Part shown: positions 50,747-60,569 of the stretch, one piece after another
Numbering within the stretch: position 1 is the stretch's first letter
Layout: every line of letters begins with the position of its first letter
Source: M55B144 sp964550615
Lineage (GTDB): Bacteria; Bipolaricaulota; Bipolaricaulia; UBA7950; UBA9294
Length of the DNA: 64,000 bases
Assembly (NCBI GenBank): GCA_964550615.1
Contig: CAZKAB010000006.1
Coordinates: 4,337-68,336 of the forward strand
Reading direction: 5' to 3'
Notes under the pieces: model-generated
Told to the model about the DNA's origin: nothing
What the model saw: the letters and a program-made list of their open reading frames with translations, nothing else
Databases searched by the model: none
Program-made: the position numbers and the translations under genes

Positions 50747-51907
50747 ATGACTAGGCCCGTCGGTTTCACCATAATCCGCAATGGCAATGTTTTCGCCCCC
50801 GACGAATTGGGAAAGAGAGATGTTCTGATAGCCGGAGGGCGTATTGCTCGGATTGCGGAGCGGTTGGAGCTACCCCAAGGATTCAAGAAGACGGTAGTCG
50901 ATGCCACCGATTGTTTCGTTGCGCCCGGTTTTATCGATCTGCATGTGCATCTTGTCGGTGGAGGCGGGGAGGCCGGTCCCACATCGCGGGTAACGGAGAT
51001 CGGTCTTTCAACCTTGATCAAGGCAGGAATCACGACGGTGGTTGGAGTCCTGGGGACCGACAGCATCACGCGCTCGCTTGAAGGGTTGCTCGCTAAGGTA
51101 AAAGCTCTGCGAGCAGGTGGGTTGGGCGCCTACATGTACACCGGCGCCTACCGTTTTCCGTCCCCCACGATCACGGGGAGCGTGGCACGCGACATCGCTC
51201 TTGTTGATGAAATTGTCGGCGTGAAGATAGCCATATCTGATCATCGTAGCTCGCAGTTGACAACCGACGACTTGAAGCGACTGGCCTCCGAAGCCCGCAC
51301 GGGCGGCATGATTGGGGGAAAGCCAGGAATAGTGCATGTGCACGTCGGGACGGGGAAGCGTGGGATTTCTCCCCTATTCGAGGTTGTTGAGGAATCCGAG
51401 ATACCGATCGGCCAGTTCTTGCCGACCCACATTGCCAGAAGCCCTGAACTCCTGAGTCAGGGCGCGGGATTTGTCAAACAGGGAGGGCATATCGATGTCA
51501 CCACGGCAAGCAAGGCGGAGAAGACGATGGCGGTCATTCGTGTACTCAAGGAAAGCGGCATCGATCTCTCCGGAATTACGCTCAGTTCCGACGGCAACGG
51601 GAGTATCCCTCGATTCAATGGTGATGGCGAACTCGCTGACATGGCAACGGGAGAAGTAGCGACACTTACAAACACCATTAGGGCGCTGGTGAAAACAAAC
51701 ACGCTCTCTTTGGCGGACGCGCTTGCGCTTATCACCCGCAATTCGGCCGATCGCTTGGGAGTATCGGACAGAAAGGGCAATATCCGCGAGGGAATGGATG
51801 CTGATATCGTAGTCCTCGACAAGTCCTTGAGTGTCAGACAGGTTTTTGCCGGGGGCCTTCTGTTGCTCGACGAAGGCGAGCCCGTGGTCAAGGGAGCATT
51901 TGAGTAG
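50747..51907 (+). CDS. iadA: Isoaspartyl dipeptidase
   Basis: A 386-residue amidohydrolase-superfamily enzyme that cuts beta-aspartyl dipeptides. It has DLHVHLVGGGGEAGPTSRV, TTVVGVLGTDSITRSLEGLL, GVKIAISDHRSSQLT, IVHVHVGTGKRG and SSDGNGSIPRFN, the catalytic Asp. It fits a peptide-degrading cluster and removal of damaged aspartyl bonds. Confidence 0.93.
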   Translation: MTRPVGFTIIRNGNVFAPDELGKRDVLIAGGRIARIAERLELPQGFKKTVVDATDCFVAPGFIDLHVHLVGGGGEAGPTSRVTEIGLSTLIKAGITTVVGVLGTDSITRSLEGLLAKVKALRAGGLGAYMYTGAYRFPSPTITGSVARDIALVDEIVGVKIAISDHRSSQLTTDDLKRLASEARTGGMIGGKPGIVHVHVGTGKRGISPLFEVVEESEIPIGQFLPTHIARSPELLSQGAGFVKQGGHIDVTTASKAEKTMAVIRVLKESGIDLSGITLSSDGNGSIPRFNGDGELADMATGEVATLTNTIRALVKTNTLSLADALALITRNSADRLGVSDRKGNIREGMDADIVVLDKSLSVRQVFAGGLLLLDEGEPVVKGAFE

Positions 51908-51967
51908 AGTGAAGGCATCATTCATGCTGAAGTGCAGGTATCACATCGATCTGGTCAAGGAGGAAGA

Positions 51968-53140
51968 GTGAGCGATCTGAAGAAGAGGGCAAGCGCACAT
52001 GTCGATGAAATCGTAGCGCAACTTATCGGAGTAAGTTCTGAAATATACGCTCATCCCGAGTTGAAGTTCGAAGAGGTGTTTGCGGCACGTCTTCTTGCCG
52101 ACAAGCTACGCGCGGCGGGGTTCGATGTTGAGGTGGGATCGGCGGGGATGGAGACTGCGATCAGCGCCGTACACCCGGCGGTGAGTGACGGCCCCACCGT
52201 CGCCATACTTGGAGAATACGACGCACTTCCCGAGATCGGGCATGCGTGCGGACATAACCTCATCGCTGCTGCCGGACTTGGTGCCGCTCTTGCGGTTGGT
52301 GCGGTCAAGGATTCCCTTCCCGGCAAGCTCATCTTCTTCGGCACTCCGGGGGAAGAAGGTGGCGGTGGCAAGGTGAAGATGGTCGAGGCCGGCCTGTTTG
52401 AGGGCGTTGACGCTGCAATGATGTTCCATCCGTCAAGCGATACGGTGCTCGATCGCACGAGCTTGGCAATTACCGAGGTGGAGATCGAGTTTGCCGGAAA
52501 ACCTGCGCATGCGTCGGGCTCGCCGGAAAAAGGAATCAACGCCCTCGACGCCGTCATCCAAACGTTCAACGGCCTGAACGCTCTGCGGCAACACATCAAG
52601 GACGGCGCGCGCATTCACGGGATTATTACCGACGGCGGGGCAAAGCCGAACATCGTTCCCGAACACGCCGCCGCTCTCTTCTACGTGCGAGCGCTTCAGA
52701 ACGAATACCGCGATGAGCTCCTAGAGAAGCTGCGAGCTTGCGCACAAGGGGCGGCCCTTGCTACCGGCGCCACCCTGGCGTTCAATATCGTCGGCCACTC
52801 GTATAAGGCGATGCGGCCCAACCACGCGTTGGGCGATGCGTTTGTGTCCAATCTTGCGACCCTTGGTGAGCCGCTCGATCCGCCCCCACCAGGCTCAGGC
52901 ATGGGATCGACGGACATGGGAGACGTAAGTCAGGCAGTACCGTCAATACACGCCTATATCCGGATTTGTGACCGTGATATTGCCGGGCATTCGCGCGAGT
53001 TCGCGCAGGCCTCCATCTCCGAACGAGGACAGGACGTGATGCTCACCGCAGCCAAGGCGCTCGCCATGACCGCAATCGACGTGCTAGCGAGTCCCGATCT
53101 CGTTGTGCGCATGCACGAGGAGTTCGAGTCTGCTAATTGA
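51968..53140 (+). CDS. M20-family amidohydrolase
   Basis: A 390-residue zinc peptidase/amidohydrolase like p-aminobenzoyl-glutamate hydrolase subunit B. It has EIYAHPELKFEEVFAA, the metal motif GEYDALPEIGHACGHNL, TPGEEGGGGKVKM, MMFHPSS and the dimerisation domain near AGKPAHASGSPEKG. GTG at 51968 follows AAGGAGGAAGA. Substrate may be an N-acyl or dipeptide amide. It closes the peptide-use island. Confidence 0.9.
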   Translation: MSDLKKRASAHVDEIVAQLIGVSSEIYAHPELKFEEVFAARLLADKLRAAGFDVEVGSAGMETAISAVHPAVSDGPTVAILGEYDALPEIGHACGHNLIAAAGLGAALAVGAVKDSLPGKLIFFGTPGEEGGGGKVKMVEAGLFEGVDAAMMFHPSSDTVLDRTSLAITEVEIEFAGKPAHASGSPEKGINALDAVIQTFNGLNALRQHIKDGARIHGIITDGGAKPNIVPEHAAALFYVRALQNEYRDELLEKLRACAQGAALATGATLAFNIVGHSYKAMRPNHALGDAFVSNLATLGEPLDPPPPGSGMGSTDMGDVSQAVPSIHAYIRICDRDIAGHSREFAQASISERGQDVMLTAAKALAMTAIDVLASPDLVVRMHEEFESAN

Positions 53141-53193
53141 TATGCAGCCAGCGGCCATCACGCGCATCGGTACATCTCTTCTCATACCACCAA

Positions 53194-53222
53194 TTGGCGG
53201 TTCGGGACAGAACCGCTAGACT
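53194..53222 (+). promoter_or_regulatory. Promoter with a palindromic operator filling its spacer
   Basis: TTGGCG (53194-53199), 17 bases, TAGACT (53217-53222). The spacer is almost wholly a perfect 7-bp inverted repeat, GCGGTTC (53197-53203) and GAACCGC (53210-53216) with a 6-base centre. A dimeric regulator could bind there. It could also act as a weak terminator of the M20 gene. Confidence 0.45.
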
Positions 53223-53251
53223 GGAACCGGTAACAAAGAGGAGGTGTGATG

Positions 53252-54739
53252 ATGGCAAGGAGAATTAGTATAGTTGCTTTCTTTACGGCTGCCAGTCTCT
53301 GTGTAGCGGTCGTTTGCGGCGTCTCCCAATCGGCCGAGCTAACGACGTGGACGCTCCCTCACCCCGACAGCATGCCGCAATGGATAGTGATCAATTCGGC
53401 TGGAGAAGTGTATTTCACGGAATACATGGCAGGCAAGATAGGGCTCCTCGATCCGAACGCAAATGAGATTCGTGAGCGGGACGCGCTGGATGGGCCAGCA
53501 GGGCTCGTATTGATCGACGACGACTCCGTCTGCTACACGGCTCGCTTGGACAACGCGATTCAATACCTAGACTTTACCGGCGGATCGCAGACATGGCCGA
53601 TTCCAACAGCCGCGGCATCTCCGAACGCGCTCGTCTCCGCGCCGGGAGGAATCGGCCCGATAAGCGTTTGGTTCACGGAGAGAAGTGCGGCGCAAGTGGC
53701 GCGGTTGGCGCCGGCAACGATGGCCGTCACCATGCCGTTTATCGTGGTGGAGCCCGTGTCCGTGATTCCGAACACAACGCCGCTCACTCCGGTCGTGTCC
53801 CCTGTCTCACCACAATCGTATCCGGGCAATCCGTTGCTTCCGCCGCCGATCTACTACATCCCCGGCGTGTTGAGCGGAGCGATAACGGAGTGGGCGCCGC
53901 TTAACACGAGCGACCCGATAGAAGATGTGGCTGTCGCGCCGGACGGGCGAGTATGGTTCACGCAAGGTGTCAACCCACTCACCGTGCTCGACCCGACAAG
54001 CGACACGTTTCTCGCTTACGGACTCCCCCCTGGAACTGACGCCGTCGGCATCATAGTCGCGGCGGACGGCGGCGTCTGGTTTACCGATGTCTCGCGTCCT
54101 GCGATCGGGCGACTCGATCCGTCAACGGGCGACATAGCTTTGTGGACGATCGCGGCTGGCCTCCAGCCGCTCGACCTCGTATTCGATGCCATGGGAGACG
54201 TCTGGTTCACTGACCGATCAGCAGATGCAATCGGCTATCTCAACTTGTCCGAGAACAGGATTGCCCTCTATCGCATGGCGTTCGACACGCATCCGTTATA
54301 CCTAACGACCGATGCCGCCGGCGCAGTTTGGTTTTCGTCCGAACGTCGGAATTTCATCGGTCGGCTCGCGATTATGCCCGTCCTCGGTCCGCCTCCCACG
54401 CTTCCCGGATCATCCGCCGGCGCGGGCGCAATCCTCGGCTACGGCATCGCTCATGCAGGTAAGCGCGCACAAATAAGCGTCACCTATTCGTACGACGGCA
54501 GCATGGGTTTTCCTGTGTGGATAGGAATAAACACAATCTCCGAGGGAGCGTTGGCGCCGTACTTCAGCTATGTGCCATATCAAATCAACCATGCGGAGAC
54601 CGGCACAGCGAACATTGAACTGCAGTATCAAGGAGCACAGATAACGCATACCGACACGATCGAAATCGTCATCTATCCATCCGGCGGCCCGCCTTTCGTC
54701 AAAGAAACGATTCAGTACACGGCCACCTGGACGCCGTAA
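53252..54739 (+). CDS. Secreted Vgb-like beta-propeller protein
   Basis: About 495 residues. A signal peptide (RRISIVAFFTAASLCVAVVC) is followed by repeats with the virginiamycin-B-lyase-type blade pattern: EVYFTEYMAGKIGLLDP, RVWFTQGVNPLTVLDP, GVWFTDVSRPAIGRLDP, DVWFTDRSADAIGYLN and AVWFSSERRNFIGRL. A C-terminal beta domain (about 385-495) follows. Enzyme activity is not implied; such propellers often bind ligands. ATG at 53252 is 7 bases after AGGAGG; a second ATG at 53249 is possible. Confidence 0.82.
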   Translation: MARRISIVAFFTAASLCVAVVCGVSQSAELTTWTLPHPDSMPQWIVINSAGEVYFTEYMAGKIGLLDPNANEIRERDALDGPAGLVLIDDDSVCYTARLDNAIQYLDFTGGSQTWPIPTAAASPNALVSAPGGIGPISVWFTERSAAQVARLAPATMAVTMPFIVVEPVSVIPNTTPLTPVVSPVSPQSYPGNPLLPPPIYYIPGVLSGAITEWAPLNTSDPIEDVAVAPDGRVWFTQGVNPLTVLDPTSDTFLAYGLPPGTDAVGIIVAADGGVWFTDVSRPAIGRLDPSTGDIALWTIAAGLQPLDLVFDAMGDVWFTDRSADAIGYLNLSENRIALYRMAFDTHPLYLTTDAAGAVWFSSERRNFIGRLAIMPVLGPPPTLPGSSAGAGAILGYGIAHAGKRAQISVTYSYDGSMGFPVWIGINTISEGALAPYFSYVPYQINHAETGTANIELQYQGAQITHTDTIEIVIYPSGGPPFVKETIQYTATWTP

Positions 54740-54770
54740 TTACCCGTCGACGGCCGCATCATACGAAATT

Positions 54771-54803
54771 GGGAGGAAGCAGCTACGCAAGTCGCTTCCT
54801 CCC
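54771..54803 (+). terminator. Terminator after the beta-propeller gene
   Basis: GGGAGGAAGC (54771-54780) and GCTTCCTCCC (54794-54803) form a perfect 10-bp stem with a 13-base loop, 32 bases after the stop, followed by TTCCC. Confidence 0.65.
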
Positions 54804-54878
54804 TTCCCGCTGATTGCTTTCCACTAGACGATGAAGGTGTCAGCGGGGCACCATAAATCGGCCAATATTTTCTCTTTT

Positions 54879-55451
54879 TTATGGCACGAAATGGACCTTG
54901 CCGTGTGTGTCCATCTCTCCGGTGTATTGGGCAGGAGTTTCCTGCTCCGTATCAACGGCTGCGCCTCCGCCAGCAACGACCGCCAACGTTCCCTCGCTTG
55001 CAGCGATCAGTGACGCAAACTGCTCGGTAACCGGCTGCCCACAGCTCTCGTCTCCTGGAGTCAGAAGGATGAAGCGTGATCTACTTTCTGATCCGTCCCC
55101 ACAGTAGAGGCCAACCAGATAGGCCGCCAAGTCACCGCCTCCCTGCCCCGACGTCAGTCGCAAGGGGCCGCACTCTGCACACTGGGCCACCCCTGTGAAC
55201 GCGAATAGCGCCGTCATGAGGAGAATCACCGCCGCAGCCGCGACTGCCTTCACCATGCGTCTGTACAAGGACCACTTGTTGCTTGAAGAAGCGGCGAACG
55301 CACCGGCCCGCGTGACGGTATGAAATGTATCCGCCTCATGTAGAGCCTCCCGATAGCGCGTTAGTCCCGCATCCAAATCCATTCGTCCTGTGAAACGACC
55401 GATCCCACCATTACGGGCTTGCATCGACTTGTTCTGATACTTCCCAGTCAT
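54879..55451 (-). CDS. Unknown single-pass membrane protein divergent from the BTAD regulator
   Basis: A 190-residue protein with a cytoplasmic N-terminus of about 65 residues (MTGKYQNKSMQARNGG, RYREALHEAD), one membrane helix (AVAAAAVILLMTALFAFTG), then an outside domain with four or more cysteines (CAECGPLRL, YCGDG, ESCGQP), possibly disulfide bonded. AAGGAGGTAGTACG precedes ATG 55451; the long upstream extension is antisense to the regulator. The membrane plus N-terminal arm layout recalls an anti-sigma-like sensor, but no domain is recognised. Confidence 0.65.
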   Translation of the reverse strand: MTGKYQNKSMQARNGGIGRFTGRMDLDAGLTRYREALHEADTFHTVTRAGAFAASSSNKWSLYRRMVKAVAAAAVILLMTALFAFTGVAQCAECGPLRLTSGQGGGDLAAYLVGLYCGDGSESRSRFILLTPGDESCGQPVTEQFASLIAASEGTLAVVAGGGAAVDTEQETPAQYTGEMDTHGKVHFVP

Positions 55452-55580
55452 CGTACTACCTCCTTCATCGTTTGATGGGATCACCCTACAAGCGCGTGCC
55501 TCCACTTTTCTTCCACATTTCTTCCGGTTGTTTCTTCGCGATACAATTGATAGATGACGCCTTCTGATTGAGGCTACGAT

Positions 55581-58252
55581 ATGGAACAAGCGCGTGATGC
55601 GTTGCTGAGTATCAGGCTCTTCGGGCAATTCGAAATCCTTCTGAACGGCACCCCGATCTCCGCGCACGACTGGCGTCGACGCAAGACGAAGAAGCTCTTG
55701 AAGCTTCTCCTTACCTCTCCCGGACAGACATTCACACAAGACCAGTTGATCGATGCGCTCTTCCCCGATCTCGATCTTGACAGAGCGGTGAAGAATCTCT
55801 ACGCCCGCATCAGCGAGCTGCGGCACGTATTGGAACCCGGACTCGGCAGAGGGGGAGAATCCAAGTTCATCCTGCGAACCGGACAGGGCTATCGGTTTGC
55901 AGGCGAAGGCGGGTGCTGGATAGACACGCAGGCCTTCGAGAGCTACGAACAAACAGCCCGCTCCGCAGTCGAGGCGGGAAGATGGGTGGACGCAAGTGAG
56001 GCGTGCCAAAGCGCGCTCGATCTATATCGAGGTGAGTTCCTCGCAGAAGACCGCTACGAAGACTGGACGATTGCCCCGCGTGAAGAGTGGTCCAGCCGCC
56101 ATCTGGCGATGCTGGAGCACCGCGCGCACTGTCAAGCGCAATTGGGCTTGTATGACGAGGCCGTTCGTTGTTGCGAGCAGGTTGTCGCCATTCAGCCGTA
56201 CCGGGAGGCGACCTACCGTGATCTGATGCGCTACCGTTATCAAGCCGGCGAACACGCAGCGGCGCTGCGCGATTACCAGGCATGCGTGCACGCGCTCAAG
56301 GGAGAGCTTGACGTGGATCCTTCCCCGGAGACAGTTGCTCTCAAGGAGAAGATCGCGCGGCACGAGCTTCCGCAAGGTGAAGCGGCACTAGATTCACGTA
56401 GAGTGGCCGTCTTGCCGCTCGTCAACTTCAGCCCGGATCCGGATGACGAATACTTCACGGATGGTATGACTGAGGAGATGATCGCTCAGCTCTCCAAGGT
56501 AGACGNNNNNNNNNNNNNNNNNNNNNNNNNNNNNNNNNNNNNNNNNNNNNNNNNNNNNNNNNNNNNNNNNNNNNNNNNNNNNNNNNNNNNNNNNNNNNNN
56601 NNNNNTACTTCACGGATGGTATGACTGAGGAGATGATCGCTCAGCTCTCCAAGGTAGACGGCCTCGAGATTATTGCGCGCACCTCAATCATGCGCTACAA
56701 GAACACGCACAAGGGCATCGCTCAGATCGGACGGGAACTGCAGGTGGGGACAGTGCTGGAAGGGAGCGTTCGTAAGTCTGCCGATAGACTGCGAATCGCG
56801 ATGCAATTGATCAACGTCAACGGAGAGGCGCATATCTGGGCGGATGAATATGATCGTGAACTGAGGGACGTTTTCGCCATTCAGTGTGATGTTGCAAAGC
56901 GTGTCGCTACATCGCTTGCCGGGCAGTTACTGCCTGATGTGGCGCGGGCGATCTACAAGGAGAAGGATCGCGATCCCGCTGCATACGCGCTCTATCTCAA
57001 GGGTCGCTTCTTCTGGAACAAGTGGAACAAGGGCGGATATAGCAAGGCTATCGACTATTACAGACAAGCGCTCGCCATCGAGCCAGGCTATGCTCACGCA
57101 TATGCCGGGCTTGCCGATGTGTACAACCTGATGGCAAACGAGGGCATCCTGCCGGCCGACGAGGCCTATCCCACAGCCAAGGGGCATGCGGTCAGGGCAC
57201 TTGAGATCGACGCCACTCTCGCCGAGGCGCATGCGTCGTTGGCGTTTGTCGCGTGGAAGCACGAGCGCGATCTCGTCCGTGCCGAACAGGGTTTCATAAA
57301 AGCACTGGCGCTCAATCCGAACTACCCGACCGCGCACGCATGGTACGCAGAACTGCTAGAAATGATCGGACGCATCCCGGAATCGCTGGAACAGAGTAGG
57401 CGTGCGCTGAGTCTCGATCCCCTATCGGTAAACCTGACCTTCCAAGTGGGAATGGCTCTGACAGCATCAGGTCAATTGGACGAGGCGATCGACATGTTCT
57501 ACAAGACGCTGGAGCTGAACCCCGCGTTCACATCCGCCAGGCTGCGACTTTCAGAGAAGCTGAGGCGAAACAGAGAATGGAAGCGTGGGATAGCGGAGGC
57601 ACGGCGAGCGGTCGAACTCGAACCGGAGAACCCCTACACCCATCAATTCCTTTCAATGGCGCTGATTGCATTCGGGCGGCCCAAAGATGGGCTGGCACAT
57701 ATGGATGAAGCGCTTCGCCTGTGCCGCGGATGCGAGACAACATCGATGCTGTTCAATGCCGGCATCGGCTACTACTTCGCGCGGAGGTACGATCGCGCTA
57801 TTGGTTATCTCGAACAGACGCGCGCACGTGATCCGGCTCTTACCCAGGTCCATGTCGGGCTTGCGATGACCTACATAGAGAAGGGTGCATATGCCGAAGC
57901 GCTGAGCGCCCTGGACAAGGCGGAGGCCGTCTTCGGTGGAGCGGATGACTTCTGGAGCGTGTGGGTACCCGCCTGTCGTGGTTACGTGTACGCACGGCAA
58001 GGCACCATCGAAAAGGCGGAGGAGCAGCTTGGGTTGCTGCTGAAGATGACCGGCGCACGCAACTATCAGATTGCTGTCTCCGCCTTGCTCGGCTGCCTGG
58101 GACGGGTGAACGAAGCGTTTGAGTGGGCCGCAAGAGCGGTCGACGCGAATGAACCGCACACCCTTCCGATCAAGTGCACCCCGGTTTGGGACAAACACAG
58201 ATCCGATCCGCGCTACCATGCGTTGCTGAAAAAGATGGGCCTCTCGGACTGA
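55581..58252 (+). CDS. BTAD-type transcription regulator with TolB-like and TPR domains (broken by a false gap)
   Basis: After removing the artefact at 56451-56660 it is one protein of about 838 residues. A winged helix (about 10-100: RLFGQFEILLNGTPI, RRRKTKKLLKLLLTSPGQTF) is followed by a BTAD domain (about 105-255), then a FlgO/TolB-like domain (about 275-410: VAVLPLVNFSPDPDDEYFTD, VLEGSVRKSADRLRIAMQL, WADEYDRELRDVFAIQ), then about nine TPR repeats to the end. Such proteins are SARP/CadC-like regulators sensing unknown cues. ATG 55581; TACAAT at 55542-55547 may be its -10. Confidence 0.85.
56451..56660. other. False assembly gap with duplicated 55-base flanks
   Basis: Positions 56506-56605 are 100 Ns. 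The 55 bases 56451-56505 are identical to 56606-56660. Removing the gap and one copy (155 bases) leaves a single open frame with a protein joined exactly as in known homologues (TEEMIAQLSKVDGLEIIART). No sequence appears to be missing. Confidence 0.93.
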
Positions 58253-58683
58253 TGCCGGGCGCACCGTACAGCGACTACCGCGGCACGACTCAGATTGCAC
58301 CTGAAGGCGCAGCACGCGCCAAGTGCGGTAACCGAGTTATTCGCGTCTATTTCAGGCTGATCAACTCCCAGATGCGTCCGGATAACGAAGTCATGTCGGT
58401 TTGGAAGATGGCGTTTCCTACACGCTCATGGGCAGCAACTGCTAGACGTTGATTCACAAGAAAGGTCAGCTCCAGATCATGCATCGAAGACTGCGGTGAC
58501 TATTGCTCTTTCTGAGCCAATTACACTCAACTTGCCTCTACAGATTCGCCCGCTAGTCATGCGCATGTGCGCGCGAATAGTCGTCCGTGTAAAATGCCGC
58601 AGTATGCGCCTCGCGCAAGGCATTGAGTTGCCTCTTGCCGTCGGGGTCTACTAATAGGATCTTGTTCAGAGGGAGGACAAGAA
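58253..58683. other. Gene-free region upstream of the ammonium transporter
   Basis: About 430 bases without a credible gene: short frames have no ribosome binding site or homology. A small palindrome GCGCATGTGCGC is at 58561-58572. I could not find a good sigma-70 promoter near amt; a nitrogen-controlled promoter may be here. No tRNA or riboswitch fold is evident. Confidence 0.4.
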
Positions 58684-59898
58684 ATGCTCAATACCGGTGA
58701 TACTGGCTTCATGTTGGTTGCAACCAGCCTTGTCATGCTGATGACGCCAGGGCTGGCTTTCTTCTATGGAGGGCTTGTCGGACGTAAGAATGTGCTTGGC
58801 ATCATGGTCCAGAGCTTCGTCTCCATGGGATGGACAACCGTGCTCTGGTTCACGGTGGGATACTCGTTGTGCTTTTCCGGCGATGTCGGCGGCATTATCG
58901 GCAATCTTCACAATGCATTCTTGCACGGCGTAACACCATCGAGTGTCCTGTCGGCGACGAACGGACTGCCGTTGTTTGTCTTCATCGCTTATCAGATGAT
59001 GTTTGCCGTAATCACTCCGGCGCTGATCACGGGAGCGTTCGCTAACCGCGTCCGCTTCGGCCCGTACCTTGCCTTTCTTACCGCGTGGCTTCTGTTCGTC
59101 TACTTCCCCATCGTTCACATGATTTGGGGTGGAGGCTGGCTGCAGCAATGGGGCGTCCTCGACTTTGCGGGAGGCATAGTGGTGCACGCGATCGCGGGAA
59201 TGGCCGCACTGGCCTCGGTCTTCTTCGTTGGACGACGCAGATTCACGGAAAAGGGGCCGCACAGCATCCCGCTCGTTGCGTTAGGCACAGGCCTATTGTG
59301 GTTCGGCTGGTATGGATTCAATGCCGGCAGCGAGCTGACCGTTGATCACGTCACGGCGATGGCATTCCTAAACACAGACGTCGCAGCCTCGTTTGCCGCC
59401 ATTACCTGGCTCATCCTCGCTTGGGTTATCGAGAAGAAACCGAAGTTCGTCGGGCTGTTGACCGGATCTATCGCAGGACTCGCCGCGATTACGCCGGCCG
59501 CAGGCTATGTTTCGACGACAACCGCCGCTGTGATCGGCGTAGCAGCGAGCGTTGTCTGCTATCTCGCGATCCGCCTCAAGAACAGACTTCATTGGGACGA
59601 TGCACTTGATGTCTGGGGAGTGCACGGAGTCGGCGGGACGCTCGGCGTCTTCGCTCTCGGACTTGCTGCTACCACGGCCGTAAATGCTCACGGAGCGAAC
59701 GGACTGTTTGCGGGAAACGCTTCCTTCTTCGTCAAGGAGGTTGTCGCCGTCTTAATTTGCAGCGCGTACGCGTTCCTGTTCTCCTACGCGGTTCTCTGGG
59801 TGATCAACCGGTTCGTGCCGGTCAAGGTGTCATCCCAAGATGAGGAAGCAGGCCTTGATGCGTCGATCCTCGGCGAGGCGGCGTACGGCGAAAACTAA
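58684..59898 (+). CDS. amt: Ammonium transporter
   Basis: A 404-residue Amt/Rh channel with eleven membrane helices. The twin pore histidines are in FAGGIVVHAIAGMAAL (near 168) and DVWGVHGVGGTLG (near 318); TPGLAFFYGGLVGRKNVLG is the family start and AYQMMFAVITPALITGAFA the central motif. AGGGAGGACAAG precedes the ATG. No PII (glnK) gene is adjacent. Since this organism should release ammonia from glycine, it may also manage ammonium retention. Confidence 0.95.
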   Translation: MLNTGDTGFMLVATSLVMLMTPGLAFFYGGLVGRKNVLGIMVQSFVSMGWTTVLWFTVGYSLCFSGDVGGIIGNLHNAFLHGVTPSSVLSATNGLPLFVFIAYQMMFAVITPALITGAFANRVRFGPYLAFLTAWLLFVYFPIVHMIWGGGWLQQWGVLDFAGGIVVHAIAGMAALASVFFVGRRRFTEKGPHSIPLVALGTGLLWFGWYGFNAGSELTVDHVTAMAFLNTDVAASFAAITWLILAWVIEKKPKFVGLLTGSIAGLAAITPAAGYVSTTTAAVIGVAASVVCYLAIRLKNRLHWDDALDVWGVHGVGGTLGVFALGLAATTAVNAHGANGLFAGNASFFVKEVVAVLICSAYAFLFSYAVLWVINRFVPVKVSSQDEEAGLDASILGEAAYGEN

Positions 59899-59935
59899 GA
59901 GCATGGGGCAGCACTAACGCCTACAGATAATCGGG

Positions 59936-60286
59936 GTGGGAGTCGGCGTTTGTTGTGAGCGCTTCCTCGCCCCTGCCTTCTCGGAAATCACACGAGTGGC
60001 GGGAGAAGAGAAGTCAGTCTTGGGACTCAATTCGTTTAGAGATGAGGCGGCCGCGTTTCTTGCGGCCGTGGATACGCAGGAGAAGGAGCCGATTTCGGAG
60101 ATCATTCGCATGCTGGATGAGGAGCATGACGCTCTCAACACCGCGCTCGATGATGCACCTAAGTTGAGACATCAAGTGTTTGACATGCTCTTCTTGCTGT
60201 TCGAGCTGGCTGCAAGAGAAAACATCGACCTCGACCAGGAGTGGGCACGTAGTCGAGAGAAGAAACGGAAATACATCGACTGGTAG
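59936..60286 (+). CDS. MazG-like nucleotide pyrophosphohydrolase
   Basis: A 116-residue frame; homology is confined to about residues 30-116: IIRMLDEEHDALNTALDD then HQVFDMLFLLFELAARENIDL then KKRKYI, the helical MazG-like pattern with EE..D and a later D. Such proteins hydrolyse NTPs or related pyrophosphates. The first 27 residues (from the GTG at 59936) look unlike the family; translation may begin at TTG near 60020, after GGGAGAAGAG. It follows amt by 37 bases. Confidence 0.6.
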   Translation: MGVGVCCERFLAPAFSEITRVAGEEKSVLGLNSFRDEAAAFLAAVDTQEKEPISEIIRMLDEEHDALNTALDDAPKLRHQVFDMLFLLFELAARENIDLDQEWARSREKKRKYIDW

Positions 60287-60569
60287 TCAGTGAATGCCGC
60301 AGTTACGTGTCTCAAACAGCAAACATCAACGTGGTTGTTCACCAGTCGCCATAAGCGGGTGTGGATTCCATTGGCTACTCGACTTGCATCCGCTGCGCAA
60401 CCCCACTCATTATGAGAACGGTCCGAAAACCAACACGAGTCGAACGCGATAGGTGAGGAGATCGTAATGCCGGTTGACCGAGAAGTCGGGGCACAAGTCA
60501 AAGGTTACATGCCACGCCCACCAGCTGACGGCCGATTGAATCCCGGGATAGACGTAAAGGGGAATAGAC
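60287..60569. other. Spacer with a possible beta-barrel gene remnant
   Basis: About 280 bases without a clear gene. On the minus strand (60410 to about 60560) a frame reads YPGIQSAVSWWAWHVTFDL and ends LLTYRVRLVLVFGPFS, resembling the last strands of an outer-membrane barrel, with no intact start before the adenylyltransferase gene. It may be a decayed 3' end. No promoter for the next gene was found. Confidence 0.25.

Noticed and set aside
54879..56009. Long 376-residue version of the minus-strand membrane protein
   Set aside because: The first 186 residues are antisense to the BTAD regulator; a strong ribosome binding site marks the start at 55451.
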